This document shows, in pieces, positions 13,049 to 23,069 of a DNA stretch of 64,000 nucleotides (the first letter of the stretch is position 1; every line of letters begins with the position of its first letter). Origin of the DNA: JAQBQH01 sp035607415 (GTDB lineage Bacteria; Myxococcota_A; Polyangia; Palsa-1104); assembly GCA_035607415.1 (NCBI GenBank), contig DATNAQ010000118.1, positions 1 to 64,000 of the forward strand. Reading direction: 5' to 3'. Position numbers and translations under genes: made by a program. The notes beneath the pieces are model-generated. The model did no database searches and was not told where the DNA came from. It saw only the letters and a list, made by a program, of their open reading frames with translations.

Positions 13049-14382
13049 GCGGCACGGCGCTGGCAATGCCGGCGCCGCATGCTGACGCGTTACTGCCTCG
13101 CGGTCGTGGTCGTCCTCGGTGGATGCAGCGCCGAGGAGCCGGCGTGGGAAGAGGGCCAGATCGGCGAAGTCTACGAAGGGCTCTCCGTCGGCGGCGCCGG
13201 CGGCTGCTCGACCTTCGTCGTCGACGGGCTGTCGAAGCAGCTCATCGCCGAGGAGAACTGCATCGCGGCCAACACGCTGGTCAGCTTCAGCGGCAAAAAG
13301 GGAATCAGCATCGGCAGCAACGTCTACCCGTACCTCGAGCCCAAGGCGGCGACGGGGCTCGAGGCGGCCGGCGCAGCGTCGGGGCTGAGCGTGACGTCGG
13401 CCTTCCGCACCATCGCGCAGCAGTATCTTCTCTATCGCTGGTACGAGAACGGGCAGTGCGGGATCTCGCTCGCCGCGGTGCCGGGGAACTCGAACCACGA
13501 GACCGGGATCGCCGTCGACATGTCGAACTACTCGGCCGAGATCTCGAACATGTCGAATCACGGCTGGACGCACACCTATCCGACGTCGGATCCGGTGCAC
13601 TTCGACTACACGGCGGGCGGCACGACCGATCTGCGCCACGACAGCGTGCTCGCGTTCCAGCGCCTGTGGAACCTGAACAACCCGAACGCCAAGATCGCCG
13701 AGGACGGCGACTACGGTCCGATCACCGCGTCGAAGATCGCCGCTTCGCCGGCGACGGGGTTCGCCAAGGGATCGACCTGCGCGCCGAAGACGACGCCGAC
13801 GCCGGCGCCGAACGATACGCAATGGGCGGCGGAGCTCGTCGACCAGTCGATGCCGCAGGCGCTCGGCGCGGGCGAGGTGCAGCCGGCGTGGGTGGAGTTC
13901 AAGAACAGCGGCACGGCGACGTGGGAGCCGGGGACGACGCGCCTCGGGACCACCGATCCGCAGGACCGGGACAGCGTGCTCTCGTCGCCGGACTGGATCT
14001 CGGCCAACCGCGCCGCGACGGTGGACGCGGAGACCAAGCCGGGCGAGACGGGCCGATTCACCTTCTCGCTGCGCGGGCCGGTGGTGTCGTCCGCGGAGTC
14101 GCTGACGGAGCACTTCGGGCTGGTGCAGGAGGGCGTGGCCTGGTTCCCGGATACCGCGTCGCTGACGGTGGACGTGATGATCTCGCCGGCGGCGGTGCCG
14201 GGCGGCGATCCGCAGGATTCGACCGAAGGCGGCGTGACACCGACGACGGGTGGCATGGGCACCCACGGCGGCTGCAGCCTGGTCGCGGGTGGGCGTGACG
14301 ATGGCGGTGTGACGCTCGTGCTGCTGGCGTTGGCCGCGTTGACACTGTTCGCGCGCCGGCGTGCATCGTACTCTTACGCAAG

Positions 14383-15540
<1,158 letters not shown>

Positions 15541-15597
15541 CCTGCGTCACTGCGTTGGTCGGACCACTTCGGCTATAGGAGCGGCCGAGGGGGGTTC

Positions 15598-16326
15598 ATG
15601 CGCAAGTGGATGTGGATCACGCTCGTCGCGGCGTTCGCGGCGTGCGGTAGCGGCAACGGCAACGGCAGCGACGGAGGCGGCGGCAACGGGGGCAGCGGCG
15701 CGGGCGGCGGCGGCGGCGGCGTGACCGGATTGCCGTCGACGCTGGCGGGCACGTGGGAGCTGAGCGGCTCGAGCGCCGGCAGCGTCGACGGGCTCCTGGT
15801 GCTGTCGTCGACGAGCGCGCACCTCACCGTCGGCGGCGGCACGTTCGACCTGCAGGCGGGGAGCACGCCGTCGTTCACCTGGTCGACGGCGTCGGAGGCG
15901 CAGATGTTCACGGCGTCGCACACGCCGGTCGCCGTCGACTTCGGCGCGCTGCCGCTCGCGCTCGGCGGCGACTGGGCGTTCCACGGGCCGGGCAACGGCA
16001 GCTGCGTCGGATCGATCCGCGGCGACGCGGCGAGCGGTGGCTGCAGCGGCGCGGGCGAGCCGCCGTCGCCGGTGCCGAGCCTGAACCGGCAGGTGCAGGT
16101 CACGCACGCCTCGAAGCTCGACTCGATCTTCGGCGCGCTCGGCGGCACCTGGACGCTCACCGACAACGGCGGCGGCGCCTGCACGTTCACCTTCCAGGGC
16201 GCGACGCTGAGCGCGAGCTGCAAGGACGGCAGCGACCCCGCGGGCGGCGTGACCATCACGTTCAGCGACGGGCTGGCGAGTGGATTCACCGACAGCGGGG
16301 CCGAGTTCTCTGCGCGTCGTCGCTAA
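15598..16326 (+). CDS. Glycine-rich hypothetical lipoprotein
   Basis: 242 residues. Signal peptide MRKWMWITLVAAFAAC with lipobox FAAC (Cys 16), then a run of Gly/Asn/Ser (GSGNGNGSDGGGG) of about 25 residues that acts as a flexible tether. The remaining beta-rich domain (GTWELSGSSAG, LGGTWTLTDNGGGACTFTF) has repeated GTW strands resembling lipocalin-like or META-type domains, but I cannot assign a family. CTATAGG with a GC-rich leader (GAGGGGGG just before the ATG) precedes the start. The following gene may begin inside its last 47 nt. Confidence 0.7.
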   Translation: MRKWMWITLVAAFAACGSGNGNGSDGGGGNGGSGAGGGGGGVTGLPSTLAGTWELSGSSAGSVDGLLVLSSTSAHLTVGGGTFDLQAGSTPSFTWSTASEAQMFTASHTPVAVDFGALPLALGGDWAFHGPGNGSCVGSIRGDAASGGCSGAGEPPSPVPSLNRQVQVTHASKLDSIFGALGGTWTLTDNGGGACTFTFQGATLSASCKDGSDPAGGVTITFSDGLASGFTDSGAEFSARRR

Positions 16327-17203
16327 AGCGCTGGTGCTGCTGGTCGCGCTCCTGCGGCCGGCGGCGCCGCCGGCGACGGCGCCGATGCTCGAGCTCGACG
16401 CGGTGCCCCTGGTCGAGCCGTCGCGTTCGGCGCCGTCGCTGGCGGCGGTGAGCATGGCGCCCGACGAGCGGCGGCGGCTGCGCCTGGCGCTCGTCGAGCT
16501 GGCGACGCGGCTCGAGGTGCGCGCGCATCCGCTCGCCGACGACCTCGAAGACGGGCCGGTCGACGCCGAGCTGCGCGCCGCGCTGAAGAGCGCGCTGCCC
16601 AAGCTGACCGCGGCGCGCGCGCTCCTCGCCGGCGCCTGGCACGGATCGGCCGGCGGCGACGGCGTGCACGTCGTCGATGGCTGCGCCGCCGGGCGCGCGT
16701 GCATCGATCCATGGGCGCGCGACGGCGACGCGGCGGCGAGGCGCGCGCGCTTCCTCGCGTGGCCATTGAGCGCCGCCGCGCTGGTGCGCTTCGACGACGC
16801 GGCCGGCGCCGGCGCCGCCGCCGCGCGGCTGCGGGCCCGCGCCGCGGCGCGCGACAGTCGCATCGCGCTCGTCCTCGGCACGCGCGAGCTCGACGCCGAC
16901 GCCGACGCCGACGCCGACGGCGACGCCGACGCCGCTCGCGAGCTCGAGGCGATCCGCGCCGCCGCCACTCGCGCCGCGCGCCTGCTCGCGCACGACGCCG
17001 CGCACGGCGAGGCGCGCGCGCTCCTCGCCGACGTCGCCGCCGCCGGCGCGCCGGCGCCGCCTTCGTGGCTGCGCCTCGACGCGCGCGAGCTCTACGTCGT
17101 GCCGCGCCTCGGCAGCGTCGCCGCGCTCGACGCCTTCGTCGCGGAGGTCACCACGTACGCACCGGGCGCGCGCTTCGAGCGCCGCCCGCGTCCGCTCGAT
17201 TGA
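16280..17203 (+). CDS. Hypothetical secreted alpha-helical protein
   Basis: Up to 307 residues from GTG at 16280; a later GTG at 16332, at the start of the hydrophobic stretch, is also possible. A hydrophobic segment (VVAKALVLLVALL) suggests a signal peptide. The rest is Ala/Arg/Asp-rich and mostly helical, with two cysteines (VDGCAAGRACIDPW) near 133-140. A repeated Asp-Ala stretch near 205-218 is encoded by a 6-bp tandem repeat. No family recognised. Third-position GC is extremely high. The reading frame and the absence of a better competitor make it a likely but not certain gene. Confidence 0.55.
   Translation: MDSPTAGPSSLRVVAKALVLLVALLRPAAPPATAPMLELDAVPLVEPSRSAPSLAAVSMAPDERRRLRLALVELATRLEVRAHPLADDLEDGPVDAELRAALKSALPKLTAARALLAGAWHGSAGGDGVHVVDGCAAGRACIDPWARDGDAAARRARFLAWPLSAAALVRFDDAAGAGAAAARLRARAAARDSRIALVLGTRELDADADADADGDADAARELEAIRAAATRAARLLAHDAAHGEARALLADVAAAGAPAPPSWLRLDARELYVVPRLGSVAALDAFVAEVTTYAPGARFERRPRPLD
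16892..16933 (+). repeat. Seven-unit GACGCC hexanucleotide tandem repeat
   Basis: Seven consecutive 6-bp units, six GACGCC and one GACGGC (the fifth). They lie in frame and encode alternating Asp-Ala. Slippage by whole units would change length without shifting frame. Confidence 0.85.
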
Positions 17204-17212
17204 CGGCGCGCC

Positions 17213-17233
17213 AGGGGCCGTCGGACAGCCCCT
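17213..17233. terminator. Weak inverted repeat between convergent genes
   Basis: AGGGGC (17213-17218) and GCCCCT (17228-17233) pair around a 9-nt loop, overlapping the apaG stop codon. No T-run on either strand, so only a weak terminator candidate. Confidence 0.25.
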
Positions 17234-17615
17234 AGTTCAGCGAGTACGGCAGCGCCAGCGTGAACGGCGCGATCTGCGCGTCGAACTGCCCGCCGTCTTC
17301 GGTATGCATCTGATAGGTGCCGTGCATCGACCCGTGCGGCGTCGCCAGCATGCACCAGCTCGTGTACTCGAACGCCTGCCCCGGCTTCAGGATCGGCTTT
17401 TCGCCCACGACGCCGTCGCCGCGCACCTCCTGAACCTTGCCTTCCCCGTCGGTGATGATCCAGTGACGGGTGCGTAGCTGCGCCGTCTCCTCGCCCTCGT
17501 TGGCGATGCGCACGGTATAGGCGAACGCATACTGACCACCCTTTGGAGACGAGCGTTCCGGCAGGTATTGGGAGCGCACGGTCACACGTATCCCGCGCGT
17601 CACGGCCGTAGTCAT
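17232..17615 (-). CDS. apaG: ApaG domain protein
   Basis: 127 residues, the family's normal length (about 125), which is why the MTTAV start was chosen over one 16 residues upstream. ApaG has a fibronectin type III-like fold. In enterobacteria it sits with apaH and has been linked to Co2+ and Mg2+ efflux; the biochemical role is unsettled. Visible family signatures are FAYTVRIANEGEETAQLRTRHW, VRGDGVVGEKPILKPGQAFEY and the C-terminal MHGTYQMHTEDG..FDAQIAPFTL (shown in parts). It is divergent from the ABC operon at 17688 and convergent with the hypothetical gene ending at 17203. No apaH neighbour is present. Confidence 0.92.
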   Translation of the reverse strand: MTTAVTRGIRVTVRSQYLPERSSPKGGQYAFAYTVRIANEGEETAQLRTRHWIITDGEGKVQEVRGDGVVGEKPILKPGQAFEYTSWCMLATPHGSMHGTYQMHTEDGGQFDAQIAPFTLALPYSLN

Positions 17616-17634
17616 GGCGGACGGAACATACCCC

Positions 17635-17663
17635 TTGACTAGCTCCCGGGCAATGGCCATACC
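17635..17663 (+). promoter_or_regulatory. Sigma-70-like promoter of the GldAFG-like operon
   Basis: TTGACT (17635-17640, five of six bases to consensus), a 17-bp spacer and CATACC (17658-17663). This is the clearest -35/-10 pair in the window. GGAG (17676-17679) then sits 8 nt before the ATG at 17688. Confidence 0.5.
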
Positions 17664-17687
17664 GTTTCGCCCGATGGAGCCTGCCAA

Positions 17688-18602
17688 ATGATCGAGGTCG
17701 AAGGACTGACCAAGTACTACGGCGAGCATGCCGCGATTCGCGATCTCTCATTCACCATCAACAAAGGCGAGGTCATCGGTTTTCTCGGCCTGAACGGCGC
17801 GGGAAAATCGACGACGCTGCGCGTGCTCGGCGCCGTGCTCTTGCCGACGGCCGGCCGCGTGAAGATCGACGGCCTCGACCTCGGCACCGAGCCGCACGAG
17901 GTGCGCAAGCGGATCGGCTTCCTTCCCGACGTGCCGCCGCTCTACAACGAGATGTCGGTCGGCGACTATCTCGGCTTCGTCGCGCAGCTGCGCGGCGTCC
18001 CCGCCGAGGAGGTCGAGGGGCGCGTGCGCGAGGCCGAAGCCAAGACCACGCTCACCGAGATGCACGGCGAGATCATCGGCACCTTGTCGCACGGCTATCG
18101 CCAGCGTGTCGGCGTGGCGCAGGCGCTGGTGCACCGCCCGCAGCTGTTGATCCTCGACGAGCCGACGTCGGGTCTCGATCCGGCGCAGATCAAAGAGATG
18201 AGAAAGCTCATCCGCGATCTGCGCGGCGAGCACACGGTGCTGCTCTCGAGCCACATCCTTCCCGAGGTGTCGCAGACCTGCGATCGCCTCCTCATCATCG
18301 ACGAGGGCAAGCTGGTCGCGTCGGGCACCGAGGCCGAGCTGTCGCGCGGCTCGGGCGCCGCCGTCGACGTCGAGATCGGCGGCGCCATCGACAAGGCCAA
18401 GACGGCGCTCGCCGGCGTCGAGGGCGTGCGCGGCGTCGAGGTGCTCGGCGCCACGCAGTTGCGCGTGCAGGCGTCGCCCGAGCTGCGGCCGGCGCTGGTG
18501 CGCGCGCTCGTCGGCGCCAACGTCGACGTGGTACGCATCGATCGCGCGGCGTCTCAGCTCGAATCGATCTTCATGCAGCTGACGCAGACGAGGTCCGCAT
18601 GA
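17688..18602 (+). CDS. ABC transporter ATP-binding protein (GldA-like)
   Basis: 304 residues. ATPase subunit that would drive the membrane partners encoded next. Walker A GLNGAGKST (residues 34-42), signature LSHGYRQR (near 134), Walker B LLILDEP (near 155) and the switch His in SSHIL are all intact. The LSHGYRQR signature and the C-terminal 80-residue extension are typical of the GldA/NatA-like branch. The stop overlaps the permease start (ATGA), and four genes follow each other without gaps: ATPase, permease, GldG-like, DUF4340. In Bacteroidetes GldA-GldF-GldG is needed for gliding, but homologues are common in non-gliding bacteria, so a motility role is unproven. Confidence 0.9.
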   Translation: MIEVEGLTKYYGEHAAIRDLSFTINKGEVIGFLGLNGAGKSTTLRVLGAVLLPTAGRVKIDGLDLGTEPHEVRKRIGFLPDVPPLYNEMSVGDYLGFVAQLRGVPAEEVEGRVREAEAKTTLTEMHGEIIGTLSHGYRQRVGVAQALVHRPQLLILDEPTSGLDPAQIKEMRKLIRDLRGEHTVLLSSHILPEVSQTCDRLLIIDEGKLVASGTEAELSRGSGAAVDVEIGGAIDKAKTALAGVEGVRGVEVLGATQLRVQASPELRPALVRALVGANVDVVRIDRAASQLESIFMQLTQTRSA

Positions 18603-19327
18603 ACGCCATCCTGCTCATCGCCCGGCGCGAGCTCGCCGGCTACTTCCGCACCTGGCTCGGCTACATCATCATCGCCGCCGTGCTCGTGGTCGACGGACTC
18701 TTGTTCAACTCCTTCGCGCTCGGCAGCGGCATGGACCGCAAGTCGACCGAGGTGTTGTCGCAGTTCTTCTTCTTCTCGAGCGGCGTCACCATGATCGCGT
18801 CGATCTTCATCTCGATGCGCCTGTTGGCCGCCGAGCGCGAGGCGGGCACGGTCAACCTGCTCTTGTCATCGCCCGTGCGCGACTTCGAGATCGTCCTCGG
18901 CAAGTACCTCGCGGCGCTCGGCTTCCTCGCCATCCTGCTCGGCGCGTCGCTGTACATGCCGGCGATGGTGCTGGTCGCCGGCAAGATCAGCTGGGGCCAC
19001 GTGTTCGCCGGCTACTTCGGCCTGTTGCTCCTCGGGGCGGCGGCGCTGGCGGTCGGAACCTTCGGCTCGGCGATCACGCGCTCGCAGATCCTGGCCGTCA
19101 TCCTCTCGGCGGTCATGGTCGTCGCGCTGCTCGTCATGTGGTGGGTCGGTCGCGTGACCGATCGGCCGCTGTCGTCGGTGTTCGAGAACCTGGCGCTGTG
19201 GAGCCTGCACTTCCCGCCGTTCCAGGCGGGCATCATCCACCTGCGCGATGTCATCTACTACGTCGTGGTGAGCTACGTGGCGCTGTTCGCGTCGGTGCGG
19301 GTGCTCGAAGCGCGGAGGTGGCGCTAA
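18599..19327 (+). CDS. ABC-2 type permease (GldF-like)
   Basis: 242 residues with about six transmembrane helices (for example GYIIIAAVLVVDGLLFNSFA, ITRSQILAVILSAVMVVALL and VIYYVVVSYVALFASV). The short cytoplasmic motif AAEREAGTVNLLLSSPV is characteristic of ABC-2/GldF permeases and likely couples to the ATPase. It starts within the ATPase stop and ends one base before the GldG-like start, so expression is tightly coupled. Transported substrate unknown. Confidence 0.88.
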   Translation: MNAILLIARRELAGYFRTWLGYIIIAAVLVVDGLLFNSFALGSGMDRKSTEVLSQFFFFSSGVTMIASIFISMRLLAAEREAGTVNLLLSSPVRDFEIVLGKYLAALGFLAILLGASLYMPAMVLVAGKISWGHVFAGYFGLLLLGAAALAVGTFGSAITRSQILAVILSAVMVVALLVMWWVGRVTDRPLSSVFENLALWSLHFPPFQAGIIHLRDVIYYVVVSYVALFASVRVLEARRWR

Positions 19328-21175
19328 ATGAACGCTCCATCGTACGTCTGGTCACTCGTCTACTTCGGCGGCATGCTGCTCGCCTTCATCGGCGAGCGCA
19401 TCGTCGGCGCCGGCTCGGCGCGCGCGCTCACCGGCGTGGGCGTGCTCTGCATCGGCGTCGCTATCGCGGTGCGCGCGGCGCGGTCCAAGCGCGCAGCATC
19501 GGATCGCCGCGCCGCGGAGCGCATGCTGATCGCGCTCTACGCGGTCGGCGCCTTCGCCGTGGCGCTCTATCTCGCGCAGTCGGATCTGTCGTCGACGGTG
19601 TTCGGCAAGCCGCTCGAGAAGGACTGGCCCAAGCTGGCGACGGTGCTCGCCGCGCTGTGGCCGGCGATCTGGATCTTCTCGGCGCTGCCCATCGTCATGT
19701 GCGAGTTCAGCTACGCGACGGTGACGCGCTCGCCGCGCCTGGAGATCGCGCGCATTCGCGACGCGGTCTGGTCGGGCGTGGGCATGGCCGGCGCCATCGT
19801 GTTCGCCTTCGCCATCGCCTACGTCGGCGCCGACCGCGACAAGAAGGTCGACCTCAGCTACTTCCGCACGGCCAAGCCGGGCGAAGCGACCAGGAAGATC
19901 GTCGCGACCATGGATCAGCCGATCACGGTCTCGATGTTCTTCCCGCCGGCGAACGAGGTGAAGGAAGAGGTCGCCGGCTACTTCGACGACCTCAAGAAGG
20001 AATCGAAGCTGCTCACGGTCAATAGCTACGACCGCGACGTCGATCCGCAGAAGGCCAAGGAGCTCGGCGTCACCGGCAACGGCATCGTCGTCGTCGCGCG
20101 CGGGGCGCACAAGGAGTCGATGTCTGTAGGCCTCGAGCTCGAGGGCGCGCGCGCACAGCTGCGCAACCTCGATCGCGACGTGCAGACGCGCCTGCTCAAG
20201 GTCGCGCGTCCGCCGCGCATCGCCTACTTCGTGACCGGGCACGGCGAGCGCACGTTCGATCCGACCGGCGAGACCGACAAGCGCGGCACGATCCGCGAGA
20301 TGCGCGAGATCCTGCAGCAGCAGGGCTACACGGTGCGCCAGCTCGGCGCCGCCGAGGGCCTGGCGTCGGACGTGCCGCAGGACGCGTCGGTCGTGCTCAT
20401 GGTGGGGCCGACCAAGCCGCTTCTGCCCGAGGAGGTGGCCTCGCTCGATCGCTACTTCCAGCGCGGCGGGCGCCTGTTCATCGCGCTCGATCCCGAGTCG
20501 GGCGACGAGCACGAGCTGCTCGAGAAGTTCAGCGTCAAGTACGTGCCGACGGTGCTCAACAACGACATGGCGATGGCGCGCAAGACCAACCAGGTCTCGG
20601 ATCGCCAGAACATCGTGACCGCGACCTTCTCGTCGCATCCGTCGGTGACGACGCTCGGGCGCTACGGCGGCCGCGCGCCGCTCATCATGATCGGCGCCGG
20701 ACACTTCGAGGAGCTGAAGGACAGGCCGAAGGATCTGGTCATCGACACGACGGTGCGCGCGCACGCCGCCACCTGGAACGACCTCAACGGCAACTTCGAG
20801 TTCGACAAGCCGGCCGAGACGCGCAAGCCGTGGGAGCTGGCGATGGCGGTCACCAAAAAGGGCAAGGACAAGGACAAGAAGGACGAGGGGCGCATCATCC
20901 TCGCCGCCGACAGTGACTTCATGTCCGACGGCGTGATCGCCGCCTACGGCAACCCGGCCTTCCTGCTCGACGGTGCCAAGTGGCTGGTGGGCGACGAGAG
21001 CATCACCGGCGAAGTCTCGAACGAAAACGACGTGCCCATCGTGCACACCAAGAAGCAGGATCAGGTGTGGTTCTACGGCTCGTCGTTCCTCGGGCCGGCG
21101 ATCGTGCTCGCGATTGGATTCTTCGTCGTCGGCCGCCGTCGCGGCCGCGCGGTGCGCAAGGAGAAGCAGTCATGA
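19328..21175 (+). CDS. GldG-like ABC-system auxiliary protein
   Basis: 615 residues. Several N-terminal transmembrane helices (up to about residue 170; GVGMAGAIVFAFAIAYVGAD is the last) precede a large periplasmic part beginning at YFRTAKPG. Motifs DQPITVSMFFPPANEVKEEV, YFVTGHGERTF and LDRYFQRGGRLFIALDPE match the GldG/IFT52-like domain found in 'gliding motility-associated' ABC systems. A final helix (FLGPAIVLAIGFFVVG) and a basic tail close the protein. The extra N-terminal membrane domain makes it look like a second permease fused to GldG. Its TGA overlaps the next ATG. Confidence 0.85.
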   Translation: MNAPSYVWSLVYFGGMLLAFIGERIVGAGSARALTGVGVLCIGVAIAVRAARSKRAASDRRAAERMLIALYAVGAFAVALYLAQSDLSSTVFGKPLEKDWPKLATVLAALWPAIWIFSALPIVMCEFSYATVTRSPRLEIARIRDAVWSGVGMAGAIVFAFAIAYVGADRDKKVDLSYFRTAKPGEATRKIVATMDQPITVSMFFPPANEVKEEVAGYFDDLKKESKLLTVNSYDRDVDPQKAKELGVTGNGIVVVARGAHKESMSVGLELEGARAQLRNLDRDVQTRLLKVARPPRIAYFVTGHGERTFDPTGETDKRGTIREMREILQQQGYTVRQLGAAEGLASDVPQDASVVLMVGPTKPLLPEEVASLDRYFQRGGRLFIALDPESGDEHELLEKFSVKYVPTVLNNDMAMARKTNQVSDRQNIVTATFSSHPSVTTLGRYGGRAPLIMIGAGHFEELKDRPKDLVIDTTVRAHAATWNDLNGNFEFDKPAETRKPWELAMAVTKKGKDKDKKDEGRIILAADSDFMSDGVIAAYGNPAFLLDGAKWLVGDESITGEVSNENDVPIVHTKKQDQVWFYGSSFLGPAIVLAIGFFVVGRRRGRAVRKEKQS

Positions 21176-22170
21176 ACGTGCGCGGGGCTGCGGTACAGAG
21201 CGGTCTGGCGGCGCTGGGGCTCGTGGTCGCCTACACGACGTGGCAGCGCGAGCCGGAGCGCGCGCCGGGCGAGGTTGTGGTCGTCGACGTCAACAAGGGC
21301 GACGTGCAGAAGGTCCGCTTCGACGACGGCAACGGCAAGACCGTGGAGATGGAGTCACACAAAGAAGGCGGCGAGGAGCCGCGCGTGTGGCTCAAGCTCT
21401 CGGCCGACGCCAAGGCCAAGAAGCCGGCGCGCGAGGTGCCGGGCAACGAAGGCGCCGAGCGGCTGTGGGAGAAGTTCGCGCCGCTGCGGGCCACGCGCGC
21501 GCTCGGAACGATGTCCGCCGACAAGCTGAAGGAGCTCGGGCTCGACGCGCCGAAGAAGCACCTCGAGGTGACCGCGCGCGGCGTGATGCATCGCTTCGAC
21601 GTGGGCAGCTCGCCGTTCGGCGTGTCCGATCCGTACGTGAAGGACGTGGGCGACGGGCACGTGTACGTGCTCGGCGGCAGCGTGGTCAACGATCTCGAGG
21701 CGGCGGGCGTCCGCTTCGTCGATCGCGCGCTGCACGGCTTCAAGCCGGGTGACTACGACTCGGTCACCATCTCGGCGGGCGGCAAGTCGCGCACGCTGTC
21801 GGCGCCGCCGGCGGAGAACGCGTTCGCCATCAAGCTCATCAATCCCAAGACCAACAAGCCCGACGAGATGGCCAAGAACTGGCACGACAAGCTCTGGCGC
21901 CTGATGGTCACCGACGTGCTCGGCAAGGGCGAGATGCCGTCGAGCGGCACGCCCGAGGTCGCGTGCAAGGTCGAGTACTCGTGGAAGGGCAAGTCCAAGG
22001 GGTTCGTCGAGCTCGGGCGCACGGCGCCGTCGTCGGTGGCGTCGAACGCGTCGCCGACCGGCCCCGGTGAGCAGTGGGCGCGCTCCGAGCGCACCGCGAG
22101 CTGGGACAAGCTGCCCGGCAGCGCCGACGAGCTGATGAAAGAGTGCCTCAAGGTCGCCGCGGGCGAGTAG
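21172..22170 (+). CDS. DUF4340 domain protein
   Basis: 332 residues from the ATG that overlaps the upstream TGA (ATGA). One N-terminal helix (AAVQSGLAALGLVVAYTTW) anchors a periplasmic domain. VVVDVNKGDVQKVRFDDGNG, LWEKFAPLRATRALGTMSADKL and KELGLDAPKKHLEV follow the DUF4340 pattern, which is almost always encoded directly after GldG-like proteins. It is probably the periplasmic accessory of the ABC complex. The function of DUF4340 is not known. Confidence 0.85.
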   Translation: MNVRGAAVQSGLAALGLVVAYTTWQREPERAPGEVVVVDVNKGDVQKVRFDDGNGKTVEMESHKEGGEEPRVWLKLSADAKAKKPAREVPGNEGAERLWEKFAPLRATRALGTMSADKLKELGLDAPKKHLEVTARGVMHRFDVGSSPFGVSDPYVKDVGDGHVYVLGGSVVNDLEAAGVRFVDRALHGFKPGDYDSVTISAGGKSRTLSAPPAENAFAIKLINPKTNKPDEMAKNWHDKLWRLMVTDVLGKGEMPSSGTPEVACKVEYSWKGKSKGFVELGRTAPSSVASNASPTGPGEQWARSERTASWDKLPGSADELMKECLKVAAGE

Positions 22171-22199
22171 CGGCGGCGCTACTTCCGAAGTACGAGCGC

Positions 22200-22595
22200 A
22201 TGCGCGCCCTGCGCGCAAGCAGCGCCGGGCCGACGGCGCGCGCCGAGCTGCGCGCGTTCGCCGCCGAGTGGCCGGGCGCGCTCAAAGAGCTCGACAGCCT
22301 CCCCACCGACGAGATCGAGCAGCGCGTGCAGCTCTGCGCCGAGGGCGCCGATGAGCCGTGGATGGCGTGGAGCCTGCGCTACCACGAGCTCATGCGCGCG
22401 GCGCTGGCCCTCCGCCGCGGCGAGCGCGCCACGCTCGTCGACGAGGAGTTCGGGCGCGCCGTCGAGAGGCCGCCACACGGGCGCTTGAACGTCGTGGTGT
22501 TCGCCGCGCTGGCCCGCGAATTCGACGTGACAGCGCGCGAAATCTGGGATGCGCTGTTTCCGCGCCGCGGCCGGGCGCCGCGCGACTACCGCTGA
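22200..22595 (+). CDS. Small hypothetical protein
   Basis: 131 residues from ATG 22200. Helical and Arg/Ala-rich, with no signal peptide or membrane helix. FAAEWPGALKELDSLP and RHELMRAALALRRGE-like segments (here RYHELMRAALALRRGE) give an all-alpha cytoplasmic domain. The C-terminal half ends in EIWDALFPRRGRAPRDYR. The gene lies 29 nt after the DUF4340 gene and 21 nt before sspB, so it may belong to either unit. I do not recognise the family; the start could be slightly earlier. Confidence 0.6.
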   Translation: MRALRASSAGPTARAELRAFAAEWPGALKELDSLPTDEIEQRVQLCAEGADEPWMAWSLRYHELMRAALALRRGERATLVDEEFGRAVERPPHGRLNVVVFAALAREFDVTAREIWDALFPRRGRAPRDYR

Positions 22596-22603
22596 TCCTG
22601 TGC

Positions 22604-22609
22604 TAATGA
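22604..22609 (+). promoter_or_regulatory. Extended -10-like element before sspB
   Basis: TGCTAATGAT contains a TGn-extended -10-like hexamer (TAATGA) ending 7 nt before the GTG at 22617. No ribosome site is present. Confidence 0.3.
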
Positions 22610-22616
22610 TCAAGTC

Positions 22617-23069
22617 GTGGCTCCGCCGCCGCCGCCCACCAAGCGCGAAGTGTTGCTCGCTCTGCTCGAACGCGCCGAGGCGCGCGTGCACCTCGATGCG
22701 CGCCGTCCCGGCGTGGAGCTGCCCGCGCGCTTCCTCGGTCAGGCGCACTTGCGGCTCGACTACGGCTACGGCTTCACGCCGCCGATTCCCGATCTGGTGA
22801 TCGACGACGCGGGCATTCGCGCCACGCTGTCGTTCAATCGCGCGCCGTTCGCTACCTTCGTGCCCTGGTCGGCGATCTACCTCATCGCCGACTTCGACGG
22901 CAACGGCGCCGTCTGGCAAGAAGACATCCCGAGCGACTTGAAGATGGAGCAGGACGCCGGCGGCTCGCCGCCGAGCGCGAAGCCGGCGGACGCGTCGAGC
23001 CCGCCCGAGCCGTCGGAGCCGGAGCCGCCGAAGAAGCCGCGCCCGTCGCACTTGAAGCTGGTGAAGTGA
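22617..23069 (+). CDS. sspB: SspB-type ClpXP specificity-enhancing factor
   Basis: 150 residues, GTG start. SspB tethers ssrA-tagged proteins from stalled ribosomes to ClpX for degradation. The core (near 8-100) carries family motifs: KREVLLALLERAEARVHLDA, GVELPARFLGQAHLRLDYGY and LSFNRAPFATFVPWSAIYLI. A Pro/Ser-rich linker (about 110-140) leads to a short C-terminal basic peptide (PSHLKLVK). This has the form of the SspB ClpX-binding tail, which in E. coli ends in RVVK-like residues. All the essential parts are therefore present. It is followed at once by a dispersed repeat that overlaps its stop codon. Confidence 0.9.
   Translation: MAPPPPPTKREVLLALLERAEARVHLDARRPGVELPARFLGQAHLRLDYGYGFTPPIPDLVIDDAGIRATLSFNRAPFATFVPWSAIYLIADFDGNGAVWQEDIPSDLKMEQDAGGSPPSAKPADASSPPEPSEPEPPKKPRPSHLKLVK

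Noticed and set aside
17688..21175. Calling the ABC operon a gliding motility system
   Set aside because: GldA, GldF and GldG homologues are widespread in non-gliding bacteria, and no other gliding gene is in the window.
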